A stretch of DNA of 64,000 nucleotides from the NCBI GenBank assembly GCA_900319625.1, contig ONPD01000003.1:124001-188000 (forward strand), written 5' to 3'. The position numbers and the translations under genes are program-made. The notes beneath the pieces were generated by a model. The model had not been told where the DNA came from, made no database searches, and was given only the letters and a program-made list of their open reading frames with translations. Numbering within the stretch: the first letter of the stretch is position 1; each line of letters opens with the position of its first letter. This DNA is from an uncultured Treponema sp. Lineage in GTDB: Bacteria; Spirochaetota; Spirochaetia; Treponematales; Treponemataceae. Below are positions 7,755-16,970 of the stretch, one piece after another.

Positions 7755-9023
7755 ATGGGACTTTTTAGCTCACCTAATGATAAATATTGTTTTTTCTGCG
7801 GAAGCACAGCCGGAAAAGACAGAAAATTGATTTCAGGACCATCAGGAAACTCTTTTATCTGCGATAAGTGTGTTGCAATCTGTGCAGGAATTCTTGAACA
7901 GCAATCATCAGAAGTAACTCCTATTGAACTTGAAAATGTGCCTACTCCAAAAGAATTCAAGGCATATCTTGATCAGTATGTTGTAGGTCAGGATGACGCA
8001 AAAAAGGTACTTTCAGTTGCCGTATACAATCACTATAAACGTATGTCTTCAGCACAGGTTCTTCAGACAGAGGATACCGGAGTAAAAATTGAAAAGTCAA
8101 ACGTTCTTTTGATTGGACCAACAGGAAGCGGAAAAACTCTTCTTGCAAAAACTCTTGCACAGAAGCTCAATGTTCCTTTTGCGATTGCAGATGCGACAAC
8201 CCTTACAGAAGCCGGTTACGTTGGTGAAGACGTTGAAAACGTTCTTCTCAAGCTGATTAATGCCGCTGACGGAAATATTGAAGCCGCTGAACGCGGAATC
8301 ATCTTTATTGATGAAATTGATAAAATTGCCCGCAAGTCTGAAAATACTTCTATTACACGTGATGTAAGCGGTGAAGGTGTTCAGCAGGCACTTTTGAAAA
8401 TCATCGAAGGTACAGTTGCAAGCGTTCCTCCTCAGGGTGGCCGCAAGCATCCTAACCAGGAAATGCTTCAGATTGATACAACAAACATCCTCTTCATTCT
8501 GGGTGGTGCCTTTGTTGGCCTTGATAAGATAGTTGAACAGCGTGTTTACGCTCATTCTATGGGCTTTGGTTCAAACATCGGACAGATGGATGAAACTCAG
8601 AAAATGAAGCTTTTGTCACAGGTAACTCCTGATGACCTTGTAAAGTTTGGACTTATTCCTGAACTTATCGGTCGTATGCCTATTACCTGCGCCCTCAAAG
8701 AGCTTACACAGGAAGACCTTGTTTCAGTTTTGACAGAGCCTAAAAACGCAATTACAAAGCAGTTTAAGGCAAGCTTCCAGATTGACGATGTTGACTTGAG
8801 CTTTGAAGAAGACGCCATCAAGGAAATTGCCGCTGAAGCAATCAGACAGAAAACCGGTGCCCGAGGACTCCGCACAATCGTTGAAAAAATGCTTATGGAC
8901 ATCATGTTCGAAGTTCCTGATATTGAAGGCAAAAAATCTGTAAAGATTACAAAAGATGTAGTTTTACAGAAAGAAAAAGACGTTATGAAGCTTGTTCAGC
9001 GTCAGGCTGAAATTTCTGCTTAA
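7755..9023 (+). CDS. clpX: ATP-dependent Clp protease ATPase subunit ClpX
   Basis: This is a AAA+ unfoldase of 422 residues. The N-terminal zinc-binding domain has Cys12, Cys15, Cys36 and Cys39. Walker A is GPTGSGKT (121-128), Walker B is [11 protein letters not shown], and the family's GFGSNIGQ segment and sensor 2 region ([14 protein letters not shown]) follow. I place the start at the ATG 7755 because GGGAGG (7739-7744) is 10 bases before it; the in-frame GTG at 7746 is only one base from that site. ClpX recognises tagged substrates and feeds ClpP. Confidence 0.97.
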   Translation: MGLFSSPNDKYCFFCGSTAGKDRKLISGPSGNSFICDKCVAICAGILEQQSSEVTPIELENVPTPKEFKAYLDQYVVGQDDAKKVLSVAVYNHYKRMSSAQVLQTEDTGVKIEKSNVLLIGPTGSGKTLLAKTLAQKLNVPFAIADATTLTEAGYVGEDVENVLLKLINAADGNIEAAERGIIFIDEIDKIARKSENTSITRDVSGEGVQQALLKIIEGTVASVPPQGGRKHPNQEMLQIDTTNILFILGGAFVGLDKIVEQRVYAHSMGFGSNIGQMDETQKMKLLSQVTPDDLVKFGLIPELIGRMPITCALKELTQEDLVSVLTEPKNAITKQFKASFQIDDVDLSFEEDAIKEIAAEAIRQKTGARGLRTIVEKMLMDIMFEVPDIEGKKSVKITKDVVLQKEKDVMKLVQRQAEISA

Positions 9024-9054
9024 AAAAAATGCTCCCGCTATGGGAGCTTTTTTT
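9024..9054. terminator. Bidirectional terminator between clpX and a helicase gene
   Basis: GCTCCC (9031-9036) pairs with GGGAGC (9042-9047), flanked by an A-run and a T-run, so it can act on both convergent genes. The helicase stop codon lies at its edge. Confidence 0.8.
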
Positions 9055-10178
9055 TAGTATTCCCCAGGCGCCACAATTTTTCCATCGTAAATTTCTTTAG
9101 GATAAACAACAATTCCAAGCTTCTTTTCAAGGGTTGCAAAGGCTCTCATTTCATATTCATCACCAATAACAACATTTACACCGGATTTTCCGGCACGCGC
9201 AGTACGACCGCTTCGGTGAATGAAAAAATCTTCGTCTTTTGGCAGATCCATTTGAACAACATGAGAAATATTTGCGATATCCAGCCCTCGGGCAGCAAGG
9301 TCACTTGTAATTAAAATCTTACACTTCCCGCTTCGAAACTTATCAATTGCGGCTTTACGAAGCTGCTTGTCAGCCTTGGCATGCAAAGCCATACAGTCAA
9401 TCTTTTTAAAACGCAGCTTTGAATAAATATTTTCGACCTGGTCTGCCCGGCTTGTAAAAATCAGGATTTTTTCATAATCGCAGGCGGCAATGAACTTACG
9501 GAGAGTTTCAATTTTATCCCGGCTTTCTGCATAGATTGCCCAGTGGCTGATTCGCTTACGAAGAACATCTTCTGCGGGAAGCACAACGTTTTCAATTCCT
9601 GCAAAAAAGATTTTTGTCTGTTTATTAAGGGTTGCTGTGCAGGCAATAATCTGAGCTTCTTTTGGAACAAGAAGGCGAAGTGCATCTGTTTCTTCAAAAA
9701 GCTCCTTGCGGACAAGGCGGTCTGTTTCATCAAAAACAAGAGCCTTAAGGCCATTCAGCTTAAGTTTTTTAAGGCGGATTAATTCAACAAGGCGGGCCGG
9801 ATTTCCGATTACAATAAAAGGCTTTTCCTTTAGTGTTTCAATCTGGCGCTTAATAGGAGCACCGCCAATAAAAAGGGCAGTTTTTTTATCTGTAATCTGT
9901 TTGCAGGCCATATTGATTTGTGAAGCTAATTCGTAGGTAGGCGCCGCTATCAGAATACTGACATTATCCGAGTTTTCACCACTTTCATACATCTGAATCA
10001 GAGGCAGTAAATACGCAAAAGTTTTTCCGGTTCCGGTTTCTGACTGAAAAATCACGTTCTTTTTATCAAGAATCTTTGGGATAATTTCATTCTGAACGGC
10101 AGTCGGCTCTGAAATTCCAAGAGAAGAAAGTTTTTGATTTATCGAATCCGAAAGAAGATTAAATGCGTTTTTATTCAT
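9054..10178 (-). CDS. DEAD-box-like ATP-dependent RNA helicase with DETD motif II
   Basis: This 374-residue superfamily 2 helicase has a Q-motif region, motif I ETGTGKT, motif II DETD (LVFDETDRLV), motif III TAT, motif V RGLD and motif VI HRSGRTARAG. DETD and TAT instead of DEAD and SAT mark it as divergent. It has both RecA-like lobes but no C-terminal extension. I moved the start to the internal ATG at 10178, where the helicase homology begins (MNKNAFNLLSDSI). It probably remodels RNA or ribosome assembly intermediates; the substrate is not evident. Confidence 0.85.
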   Translation of the reverse strand: MNKNAFNLLSDSINQKLSSLGISEPTAVQNEIIPKILDKKNVIFQSETGTGKTFAYLLPLIQMYESGENSDNVSILIAAPTYELASQINMACKQITDKKTALFIGGAPIKRQIETLKEKPFIVIGNPARLVELIRLKKLKLNGLKALVFDETDRLVRKELFEETDALRLLVPKEAQIIACTATLNKQTKIFFAGIENVVLPAEDVLRKRISHWAIYAESRDKIETLRKFIAACDYEKILIFTSRADQVENIYSKLRFKKIDCMALHAKADKQLRKAAIDKFRSGKCKILITSDLAARGLDIANISHVVQMDLPKDEDFFIHRSGRTARAGKSGVNVVIGDEYEMRAFATLEKKLGIVVYPKEIYDGKIVAPGEY

Positions 10179-10224
10179 AAGACAAAATATAGCACGAAAG
10201 GTCGAAAAATGATAGAATGAAAGA

Positions 10225-11346
10225 ATGATAAAAGTCGGCATTGATACATTTGGTTGCGATCACGGACGCTCAGGACTGGGTTCCTGTCTTTTTTATCTTG
10301 CAGCAAATCTTCCAACAGATGATGAAAATATTTCTTTTGAACTTTTCGGCTCAGAAAGTGACCGTTTTACCTTTACAGAAAACAATGGATTTCCATATCA
10401 GGCAGTTCAGCTTGCAGATAATCCCAAAGCTGAAGGAAGCTGGCATCACAGAAGCGGAATCAAATTTTTTGTGATGAAAAATAATTATGATTTAGTGATT
10501 TATCCGGCCGTTTCCAAGGTATTTCCTTTTACCTTCATAAAAAACGGAATCGCAATTGTAAATACAGTGCTTTCTTCGGCAATTGAGAAAATGAGTTTTC
10601 TCCACAAAAAGCTTTTGAAGCACGGACTAAAAAATGTAAAAGTCATCATTGCTGGAACAAATTACATCAAAAAAGACCTGAAAAAACTTGGAATTCCGGA
10701 AGAAAAAATCCGCGTAATTTACAACGGAATTGATCACAAGCTTTTTTATCCAAAAGTTCTTGGTGATGAAGAGGCTGTTGAGGTTTCACCTTTCAGCATC
10801 AAACGTCCCTACTTTATTTACGGTTCAAAGCTTTCTGATAAAAACAAAAAGCATATTGAACTTATAAAGGCCTTTGAAATCTTCAAAAAAAACACAGGAC
10901 TTCCCCACCGCCTGGTTCTTGCGGGTGAAGACGGAGATTACGCAAAAGAAGTCCACAAAGCAGTTTTTGAAAGCGAATTCGCCTCGGACATTTTCCTTAC
11001 AGGCTTTTTCCCTCACGAAAGTTTTGCAACCCTTTACGCCGGAGCCGAAGCCTGCATTTTTCCAAGCGTAAACGAAGGAATAGGACTTCCTGTTCTTGAG
11101 GCCATGGCCTGCGGAATTCCTGTTTTGTGTTCAAATGCAGGAGCCCTGAAAGAAGTCGGAGGCCACGCACCTTTGTATTTCAATTCCAACAAGCCGGCAG
11201 AAATCGCTGCCGCCATGCAGAAAGTAATAGAAGACAAGGATTTACGCGACAAAATGACCGACCTGGGCAACATACAGGCCGGAAAATACAACTGGAGCAA
11301 GACGGTAGAAGAGCTGCTGAAAATAATAAAAGAAATCAGTGCATAG
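10225..11346 (+). CDS. Glycosyltransferase family 4-type protein
   Basis: This 373-residue GT-B fold protein has an N-terminal acceptor domain (MIKVGIDTFGCDHGRSGLGS) and a C-terminal nucleotide-sugar domain. The EX7E-type motif lies in SVNEGIGLPVLEAMACGIPV. Such enzymes transfer a sugar from an activated donor with retention of configuration, often for surface glycans or glycolipids. It is divergent from the helicase and stands alone ahead of smc, so the acceptor cannot be told from context. There is no clear Shine-Dalgarno site, only GAAAG before the ATG. Confidence 0.85.
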   Translation: MIKVGIDTFGCDHGRSGLGSCLFYLAANLPTDDENISFELFGSESDRFTFTENNGFPYQAVQLADNPKAEGSWHHRSGIKFFVMKNNYDLVIYPAVSKVFPFTFIKNGIAIVNTVLSSAIEKMSFLHKKLLKHGLKNVKVIIAGTNYIKKDLKKLGIPEEKIRVIYNGIDHKLFYPKVLGDEEAVEVSPFSIKRPYFIYGSKLSDKNKKHIELIKAFEIFKKNTGLPHRLVLAGEDGDYAKEVHKAVFESEFASDIFLTGFFPHESFATLYAGAEACIFPSVNEGIGLPVLEAMACGIPVLCSNAGALKEVGGHAPLYFNSNKPAEIAAAMQKVIEDKDLRDKMTDLGNIQAGKYNWSKTVEELLKIIKEISA

Positions 11347-11372
11347 AACAAAACGTCATAAATCATTATAAT
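11344..11372 (+). promoter_or_regulatory. Candidate sigma-70 promoter of smc
   Basis: TAGAAC (11344-11349), a 17-base spacer, then a perfect TATAAT (11367-11372), 26 bases before the smc start. The -35 overlaps the end of the glycosyltransferase gene. Confidence 0.5.
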
Positions 11373-11398
11373 ATTATGACTATTTTTTGGAGAATTTT

Positions 11399-14341
11399 GT
11401 GTTTTTAAAAAGTCTTGATATATTTGGATTTAAATCTTTTGCCGACAAAACCCACATTGATTTTGCCGAGGGTATCACTGCCCTTCTTGGTCCTAACGGC
11501 TGTGGAAAATCAAACGTAGTAGACGCCATTAAATGGGTACTGGCAGAAAACCGCTCAAAAAATCTTCGCGCAGAAAAGATGGAAGATGTTATTTTTAACG
11601 GAACAGAACGCCGCCAGAAGCTTAACGCTGCCGAAGTAACTTTAACTCTTTGTAACGACAAGGGACTACTTCCTCTTGATGAAGACGAAATTGCAATTAC
11701 CCGCCGCCTTTACCGTTCCGGCGATCAGGAATATTTTATTAACAAGCGTCCTGCGGGTCCTACAGAAATCCGACGTTTGTTTATGGATACTGGTGTTGGT
11801 AAGGCAGCCTACTCTGTTATGGAGCAGGGAAAAATCGACCAGATTCTTTCAAGTAAGCCGGAAGACCGCCGCTATCTTTTTGAAGAGGCAGCCGGAATCA
11901 GCCGTTCGAAGGCGGAAGTTGCGGAAGCTGAACGCGAGCTTGAAAGAACCCGTCAGAACCTTACTCAGATTGAAATTGCCCTTGGAGAAATCAAACGTCA
12001 GTACGATTCTTTGAAAATCCAGTCTGAAAAGACAATCAAATACCGCAAATACAAGGACGAGATTTTTGACTACGAACTGGACATCACCCTGCTCCGCCTT
12101 AAAAACTTTGTTCAGGACAAGGCCCGTCATCAGGACGAACTGAAGGTCGTTGAGCAGAAGCGTGATCAGGTTCGCAAAGAAATTGATGAAATAAACAATA
12201 CAATTTCTGAAAACCGCGAAAAGTCTAAGGCTTTGCAGGAAGAGCTTTATGCAAAGCAGGCAGAACTTATAAAAATCGGTACAGAAAAGAATGGTAAGCT
12301 GGACTTAATTTCTAACTTTAACAAACAGGCAATCGAAATTAAGGAAAAAATCAATAACCTTGACGGCCGTAAGCGTGCAATCAGTGAACAGCTTGATAAC
12401 ACTCAGGAAGAAATTGACGAGCAGAACGCAGAGCTTCATTCAAAAACAAAGCAGCTGGAAAATGCCCGTGCAAACATAAAATCCTTTGAGGATAACATCA
12501 CAAAAAGCCGCAGCCAGATTAATGAAAATGATCTGAAGGCTGACGAACTTCGCGAAAAAATATCTTCTCTTGAAGCAGAAAGAAAAGCCCTGCAGAACGA
12601 GCTTGCTTCCATCACAGAAGACATTGTAAGCATGCTTGATGAAAAGCTTAAGTCAGCAGGTTTTTCTGAAAATGCAATGAGGAATGCCAAGGAAGAGCTT
12701 GATACAGCCCTTGGAAAGCTTAAGGTTTTTGTAACAGGCCGTAAAAACGTATTCACAGACTTTGCAAACCAGAATCACAGCGCAGAAGAGTCTTCAAAAA
12801 CAGTGCGCGAAGCAAGCGATGCTTTTGCTGAAGCTGAAAGTCAGATTGCGGCTCTGGAAGAAGCCCTTTCAAAATATCTGAACGCTTCCCCTGCCTTCAT
12901 CACAGAATTTTTAAGTCCTGAAGGCGTAATGACAAAAAAACGCGGCATAGATTCAAAAATCAACGAAAATATTGCCTCAGTTGAAAAATTAAATTCCCAG
13001 ATTGCAGACCTTCATTCTGAAAACTCAGAGCTTGTTGCAAAAATCAACGAGTACGAAGATACACTGCATAAACTCAAGATTAACGAAATCCAGATGCAGG
13101 AGCAGATTAACTCCGCTAAAAATCAGATTAACAACCTTGAGCGTACCTTTGCCGAACAGAAAAACCGCCTGCGCGAAGTTGAAGATGATATTTTTACAGA
13201 AACAAAACGCCAGGAAGAACTCAACGAAAAGATCAACGGCATTCAGGATGAACTTGCCGAAATTGAATACCGCGGTGAAAAACTCGCAAAAGAAATGTCT
13301 AACCTGGACGAAGAAATTGCCAAGTGCGACAAATCAGTTTCAGGAAAAACAGGCACTCTTGATAAAAAACGCGAGGATGAACGCCGCTATCAGGAGCAGT
13401 ACGAACGCCTTACCCTGAGCCTCAACTCAGCTGACAACGATATCCGTAACATAAAGCAGAACTTCCAGGATCAGTACAGCCGCGACCTTATGGCCTACGA
13501 AGAGCGCATGTATAAAATCAATACACCGGCCGCAGACCTTCGTGAAAAGCTTTCAGAGGCAAAAAAAGCCTTTAACTCTCTGGGAACTGTAAACCTTATG
13601 GCACCGGAAGAATTTGCGGAAGTAAAAGACCGCTACGAGCGCCAGAACTCAAACTACGTTGATACTAAAAAGAGTCTGGATAACCTTATCATCGTTTCGG
13701 AAGAAATCAAATCAAAATCTGCCGAAATGTTCCTTGATACCTACAACAAGATTAAAAAGAATTTCCACAATATGTTCCGCCGCCTCTTCAATGGTGGCCG
13801 TGCAGAGCTTAAGCTGGCAGATCCTGCAAATATCCTTACTTCAGGTATTGATATTTATGCCCAGCCGCCTGGAAAGAATCTTGAAAACATCGCCCTTCTT
13901 TCAGGTGGTGAAAAGACTATGACTGCGGTTGCCCTGCTCTTTGCAACCTATCAGGTTCGCCCTAGCCCCTTCTGTCTTTTGGACGAGATTGATGCCGCTC
14001 TGGACGACAAAAACGTTTCAAGCTTTGTAACAACACTGGAAAGCTTTGCAAACATCAGTCAGTACATCGTAATTACTCATAACAAGAAGACCGTAATGGG
14101 TGCTTCTACAATGCTTGGTATTACAATGGAGGAATCCGGCGTAAGTAAGACAATTCAGCTTCGTCTTGATGAAGACATTAAGACAGGAGCCGACATTGAC
14201 CGTTCAAGCGAAAACTTTGTTGACGAAGATGTTCCGGAGGAAGAAGGCGTTGTACTTCCACCGCGCCCTGAACATCACCGCCATGAAGAAGAAAAAACTG
14301 TCGCGCAGCAGGATGGCACTAAGACAGAGGCAGGCGAATAA
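11399..14341 (+). CDS. smc: Chromosome segregation ATPase SMC, short form without a recognisable hinge
   Basis: The 980-residue product begins with the SMC head motif FLKSLDIFGFKSFADKT. Walker A GPNGCGKS is at 31-38, the ABC signature SGGEK at 835-839 and Walker B LLDEID around 862. Between them are about 600 residues of coiled coil. Typical bacterial SMCs are about 1180 residues with a roughly 170-residue hinge containing conserved glycines; I see none here, only a short non-coil stretch around residues 390-510. I chose the GTG at 11399 because TGGAGA precedes it by six bases and the family normally starts MFLKSL. SMC works with ScpA and ScpB in chromosome compaction; those genes are not in this window. 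Confidence 0.93.
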   Translation: MFLKSLDIFGFKSFADKTHIDFAEGITALLGPNGCGKSNVVDAIKWVLAENRSKNLRAEKMEDVIFNGTERRQKLNAAEVTLTLCNDKGLLPLDEDEIAITRRLYRSGDQEYFINKRPAGPTEIRRLFMDTGVGKAAYSVMEQGKIDQILSSKPEDRRYLFEEAAGISRSKAEVAEAERELERTRQNLTQIEIALGEIKRQYDSLKIQSEKTIKYRKYKDEIFDYELDITLLRLKNFVQDKARHQDELKVVEQKRDQVRKEIDEINNTISENREKSKALQEELYAKQAELIKIGTEKNGKLDLISNFNKQAIEIKEKINNLDGRKRAISEQLDNTQEEIDEQNAELHSKTKQLENARANIKSFEDNITKSRSQINENDLKADELREKISSLEAERKALQNELASITEDIVSMLDEKLKSAGFSENAMRNAKEELDTALGKLKVFVTGRKNVFTDFANQNHSAEESSKTVREASDAFAEAESQIAALEEALSKYLNASPAFITEFLSPEGVMTKKRGIDSKINENIASVEKLNSQIADLHSENSELVAKINEYEDTLHKLKINEIQMQEQINSAKNQINNLERTFAEQKNRLREVEDDIFTETKRQEELNEKINGIQDELAEIEYRGEKLAKEMSNLDEEIAKCDKSVSGKTGTLDKKREDERRYQEQYERLTLSLNSADNDIRNIKQNFQDQYSRDLMAYEERMYKINTPAADLREKLSEAKKAFNSLGTVNLMAPEEFAEVKDRYERQNSNYVDTKKSLDNLIIVSEEIKSKSAEMFLDTYNKIKKNFHNMFRRLFNGGRAELKLADPANILTSGIDIYAQPPGKNLENIALLSGGEKTMTAVALLFATYQVRPSPFCLLDEIDAALDDKNVSSFVTTLESFANISQYIVITHNKKTVMGASTMLGITMEESGVSKTIQLRLDEDIKTGADIDRSSENFVDEDVPEEEGVVLPPRPEHHRHEEEKTVAQQDGTKTEAGE

Positions 14342-14346
14342 GCGTT

Positions 14347-14766
14347 ATGGATTTTGCTTCGATTATTGAATCCGTAAAGGAAAAAATTACATCAATAATT
14401 GATTCTCTTTCTGAAAAACTTCAGGACTTAATGGAAACAAACAAAAAGCTTGTAATTTTGATTGCCGCTATGTTTGTTACCCTGCTGATTTGTCTGATTC
14501 TTCTTATAGCGCTGGCCGCTTCTGGAGCCGACAAAAAGAAAAAGGATAAATCTATTCCGCTTTCGACAGTTCTGCAGGTTGAAGAGCCTGTAATTCCGGA
14601 CGGGCCTAAGCTTCCAAAAGATTATAATATTTCCCGTCCGGCAAAAGATAAATGGGATGACCAGGAAGCCATGGAATGGTTTACAATCCCCGGCGAAAAT
14701 GAAGTTGAAGCACTTTCATTTTCAAATGACAAAATCGTAAAAGACATACTGGAGGCTGCTCCGTGA
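14347..14766 (+). CDS. Single-pass membrane protein of unknown function downstream of smc
   Basis: The 139 residues comprise an amphipathic N-terminal helix (about 1-35), one strong transmembrane segment (LVILIAAMFVTLLICLILLI, about 35-58), a Lys-rich stop-transfer patch (KKKKDK), and a charged C-terminal domain. I do not recognise the family. It starts five bases after the smc stop, and its stop overlaps the next gene by four bases, so all three are probably one transcript. Confidence 0.75.
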   Translation: MDFASIIESVKEKITSIIDSLSEKLQDLMETNKKLVILIAAMFVTLLICLILLIALAASGADKKKKDKSIPLSTVLQVEEPVIPDGPKLPKDYNISRPAKDKWDDQEAMEWFTIPGENEVEALSFSNDKIVKDILEAAP

Positions 14767-16208
14767 AAAAGACCGGCATTTTTATAATTTTTGCCCTTAG
14801 CTTTATATTTTTCTCATGTGCATCTAAACCTCAGCCACAGCTGGAGTCTGATATGCAGGCTTCTTCTCAAAATGAAGCCCTTATAGAATCACCAGCTGAA
14901 CCGATTGCAGAACCTGAAGTTCTGGAAGAAAGTGATAATACTCTTGAAGAAATTGATGAGCCCGACGTAAGGGATCTTCCGCCGGAAGAAGAGACTTTTG
15001 CCTCTGAAGATGACGAAATTGAAGATGTAGAAAGCGCTGAGGTCCAGGCAGGTCCGGATGCAAACTCTGATGCAGACGCAGCTCTTCAGGCAAATGGCAC
15101 TGACGCAGGCATTGAAACTACAGAAAGCCTGCCAGCAGCTTCTGATGCCAATAAAGCCGCAGAAATCATCAGCCAGGAAGGAGCCTTGAGTGCAACAGCA
15201 GCTCTGGCAGCAGCAAACAGAGATTCTGAAAATCCTCTTTCAGATTCATCAGAAGATAATGAAAGCAAAACTGATTCTTCAGAAAGCGAAAATGAGCTTA
15301 ATACTGAAGGAAAGGCTGAAGACGATGCTGACCTGGATATCGAAAACGAAGAAAGTACAGAAGCTTACCCTGTTTCAAGAAGCGTAAGCCTCAAGGTTTC
15401 TGAATATCTTGATATTTCATACCCGGGAAACGGCTGGATTTTTATGGGTGCAACTGACAATTCAAAGAACATCACCTATTTTGGACGAAAACTCGGCACC
15501 CAGAACACAAACTTTTCGCTTCAGGCAAGAATTCCGGGTACTAAAATCCTTCATTTTTACAAAAACGACAACCTGACAAATCAGATTATCGATGATTATA
15601 TTGAAGTAAGGGTTCTTGAAGAAAGAGGAAGCAATCAGACTCACGTTGAAGCTCCTGAATTCAAAATGCCGGTAAAGGCAAAACGCCCGGTTGCAATGAA
15701 TCCATCTGTTGAAACAGCAGGTGAAATAGCTGCCGCAGCGGTAGCGGATGCTGTATCAGACGGGGTTGAAGATGTAGTTCCTGTTGAAAAAAAGACTCCT
15801 CAGAAAAAAAATCAGACAAATACGGCAGTTCAGAATAAAGCAGCAGCTTCAGCAAATACAACAAAAGCTCCTGAAAAAGAGGAAGCAAAAGAAAATCCGT
15901 CTCAGACTCAAACCTCCCCAGCTGACATTTCAGCTCTTCTTTCAGCAGCAAAAACTCAGTTTGAAGGAAAGGATTATAAAAAAGCCCTGGACTCAATCAA
16001 TGAATATCTTAGCAATTCAAAAGACAAAAGGGACGAAGCCCTTTTCCTTCAGGGACAGATTCTTGAAGCAAAATCTGAGGTTCAGGATATTGCTAAAGCA
16101 ATTGATTCGTATACAACGCTTACAAAAAATTATCCTGCAAGCAAATACTGGGATAAGGCAAATAAGCGCATCATATATTTAAAAAGATTTTATCTTCAGG
16201 GAAGATAA
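14763..16208 (+). CDS. Acidic lipoprotein with C-terminal TPR-like repeats
   Basis: The product of 481 residues has a signal peptide ending in the lipobox FFSC (Cys19). A long acidic, low-complexity Ala/Glu/Asp/Ser region follows (about 20-205). A central beta-rich domain covers about 210-300 (YLDISYPGNGWIFMGATD). The C-terminus has paired helices of TPR/YbgF type (about 395-481, ALDSINEYLSNSKDKRDEAL). TPR lipoproteins often scaffold envelope complexes, but no specific function can be assigned. The GTG start overlaps the previous stop (GTGA). Confidence 0.75.
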   Translation: MKKTGIFIIFALSFIFFSCASKPQPQLESDMQASSQNEALIESPAEPIAEPEVLEESDNTLEEIDEPDVRDLPPEEETFASEDDEIEDVESAEVQAGPDANSDADAALQANGTDAGIETTESLPAASDANKAAEIISQEGALSATAALAAANRDSENPLSDSSEDNESKTDSSESENELNTEGKAEDDADLDIENEESTEAYPVSRSVSLKVSEYLDISYPGNGWIFMGATDNSKNITYFGRKLGTQNTNFSLQARIPGTKILHFYKNDNLTNQIIDDYIEVRVLEERGSNQTHVEAPEFKMPVKAKRPVAMNPSVETAGEIAAAAVADAVSDGVEDVVPVEKKTPQKKNQTNTAVQNKAAASANTTKAPEKEEAKENPSQTQTSPADISALLSAAKTQFEGKDYKKALDSINEYLSNSKDKRDEALFLQGQILEAKSEVQDIAKAIDSYTTLTKNYPASKYWDKANKRIIYLKRFYLQGR

Positions 16209-16223
16209 AACAAAGAGGTCATT

Positions 16224-16925
16224 ATGATTAAAAAAATCATTCTTGTATCGGCAGCAGTTACACTAGCCCTTTCACTTTCATCGTGTACAATCAACAGACC
16301 GGCAGAAGCTCAGCGTTATATTACGGTCTCCGGAAGCGGATCTGTCTCCGTTTACCCGGATTTAGTTTCCGTTAAATTTCTTGTAAAAACAACAGGCTGG
16401 AATATTGCAAAAACAGCAGAACTCAACGCTGTAAATACACAGAATGCAATGACTGCTATCAGACAGGCAGGAGTTGCAGATGCTGATATCTTTACAAGCG
16501 ATTATAAAATCACACAGGATAACTCCCAGGCTTATCCAGGTCAGTACACTGTAAGAAATTCAATTTCTGTAATCATCAGAAATCCAAAGATTACAGGAGC
16601 CGTAATTGATGCTGCCGTAAAACAGAATACCGGAGCAAATGGTGTAACTGATTTTGAATATCTTGTTTCTGATAAGTCGACAGCCCTCCGTCAGGCAAGA
16701 ACAAATGCCATCAAGGATGCTCAGGATGCTGCTAACCTTCTTGCAGGTGCAAGCGGATGTAAAGTAGGAAATGTAATGGAAATTTACGAAAATTACACAA
16801 CAACTTCCCGCAATGACGGCGTGATGCTTGCAAAGTCTGCAGGAAACGGTTCAACAGAAACTCCTATTGAACCTGGAAAAATTGATATTACTTCAAACGT
16901 AACAATTAAGTATACTATCGAATAA
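16224..16925 (+). CDS. SIMPL-domain (DUF541, YggE-like) lipoprotein
   Basis: This 233-residue product has a signal peptide and lipobox LSSC, then the SIMPL domain opening ITVSGSGSVSVYPDLVSV. The typical SIMPL hydrophobic pattern (ALRQARTNAIKDAQDAANLL) and terminal strands TSNVTIKYTIE are present. In other bacteria YggE-like proteins are periplasmic oligomers linked to oxidative-stress tolerance; no biochemical activity is certain. GAGG precedes the ATG by six bases. Confidence 0.85.
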   Translation: MIKKIILVSAAVTLALSLSSCTINRPAEAQRYITVSGSGSVSVYPDLVSVKFLVKTTGWNIAKTAELNAVNTQNAMTAIRQAGVADADIFTSDYKITQDNSQAYPGQYTVRNSISVIIRNPKITGAVIDAAVKQNTGANGVTDFEYLVSDKSTALRQARTNAIKDAQDAANLLAGASGCKVGNVMEIYENYTTTSRNDGVMLAKSAGNGSTETPIEPGKIDITSNVTIKYTIE

Positions 16926-16970
16926 GATAAGTGAATAATAAATGGGCAAAAGCCCGCGAGGATAAAAGAA

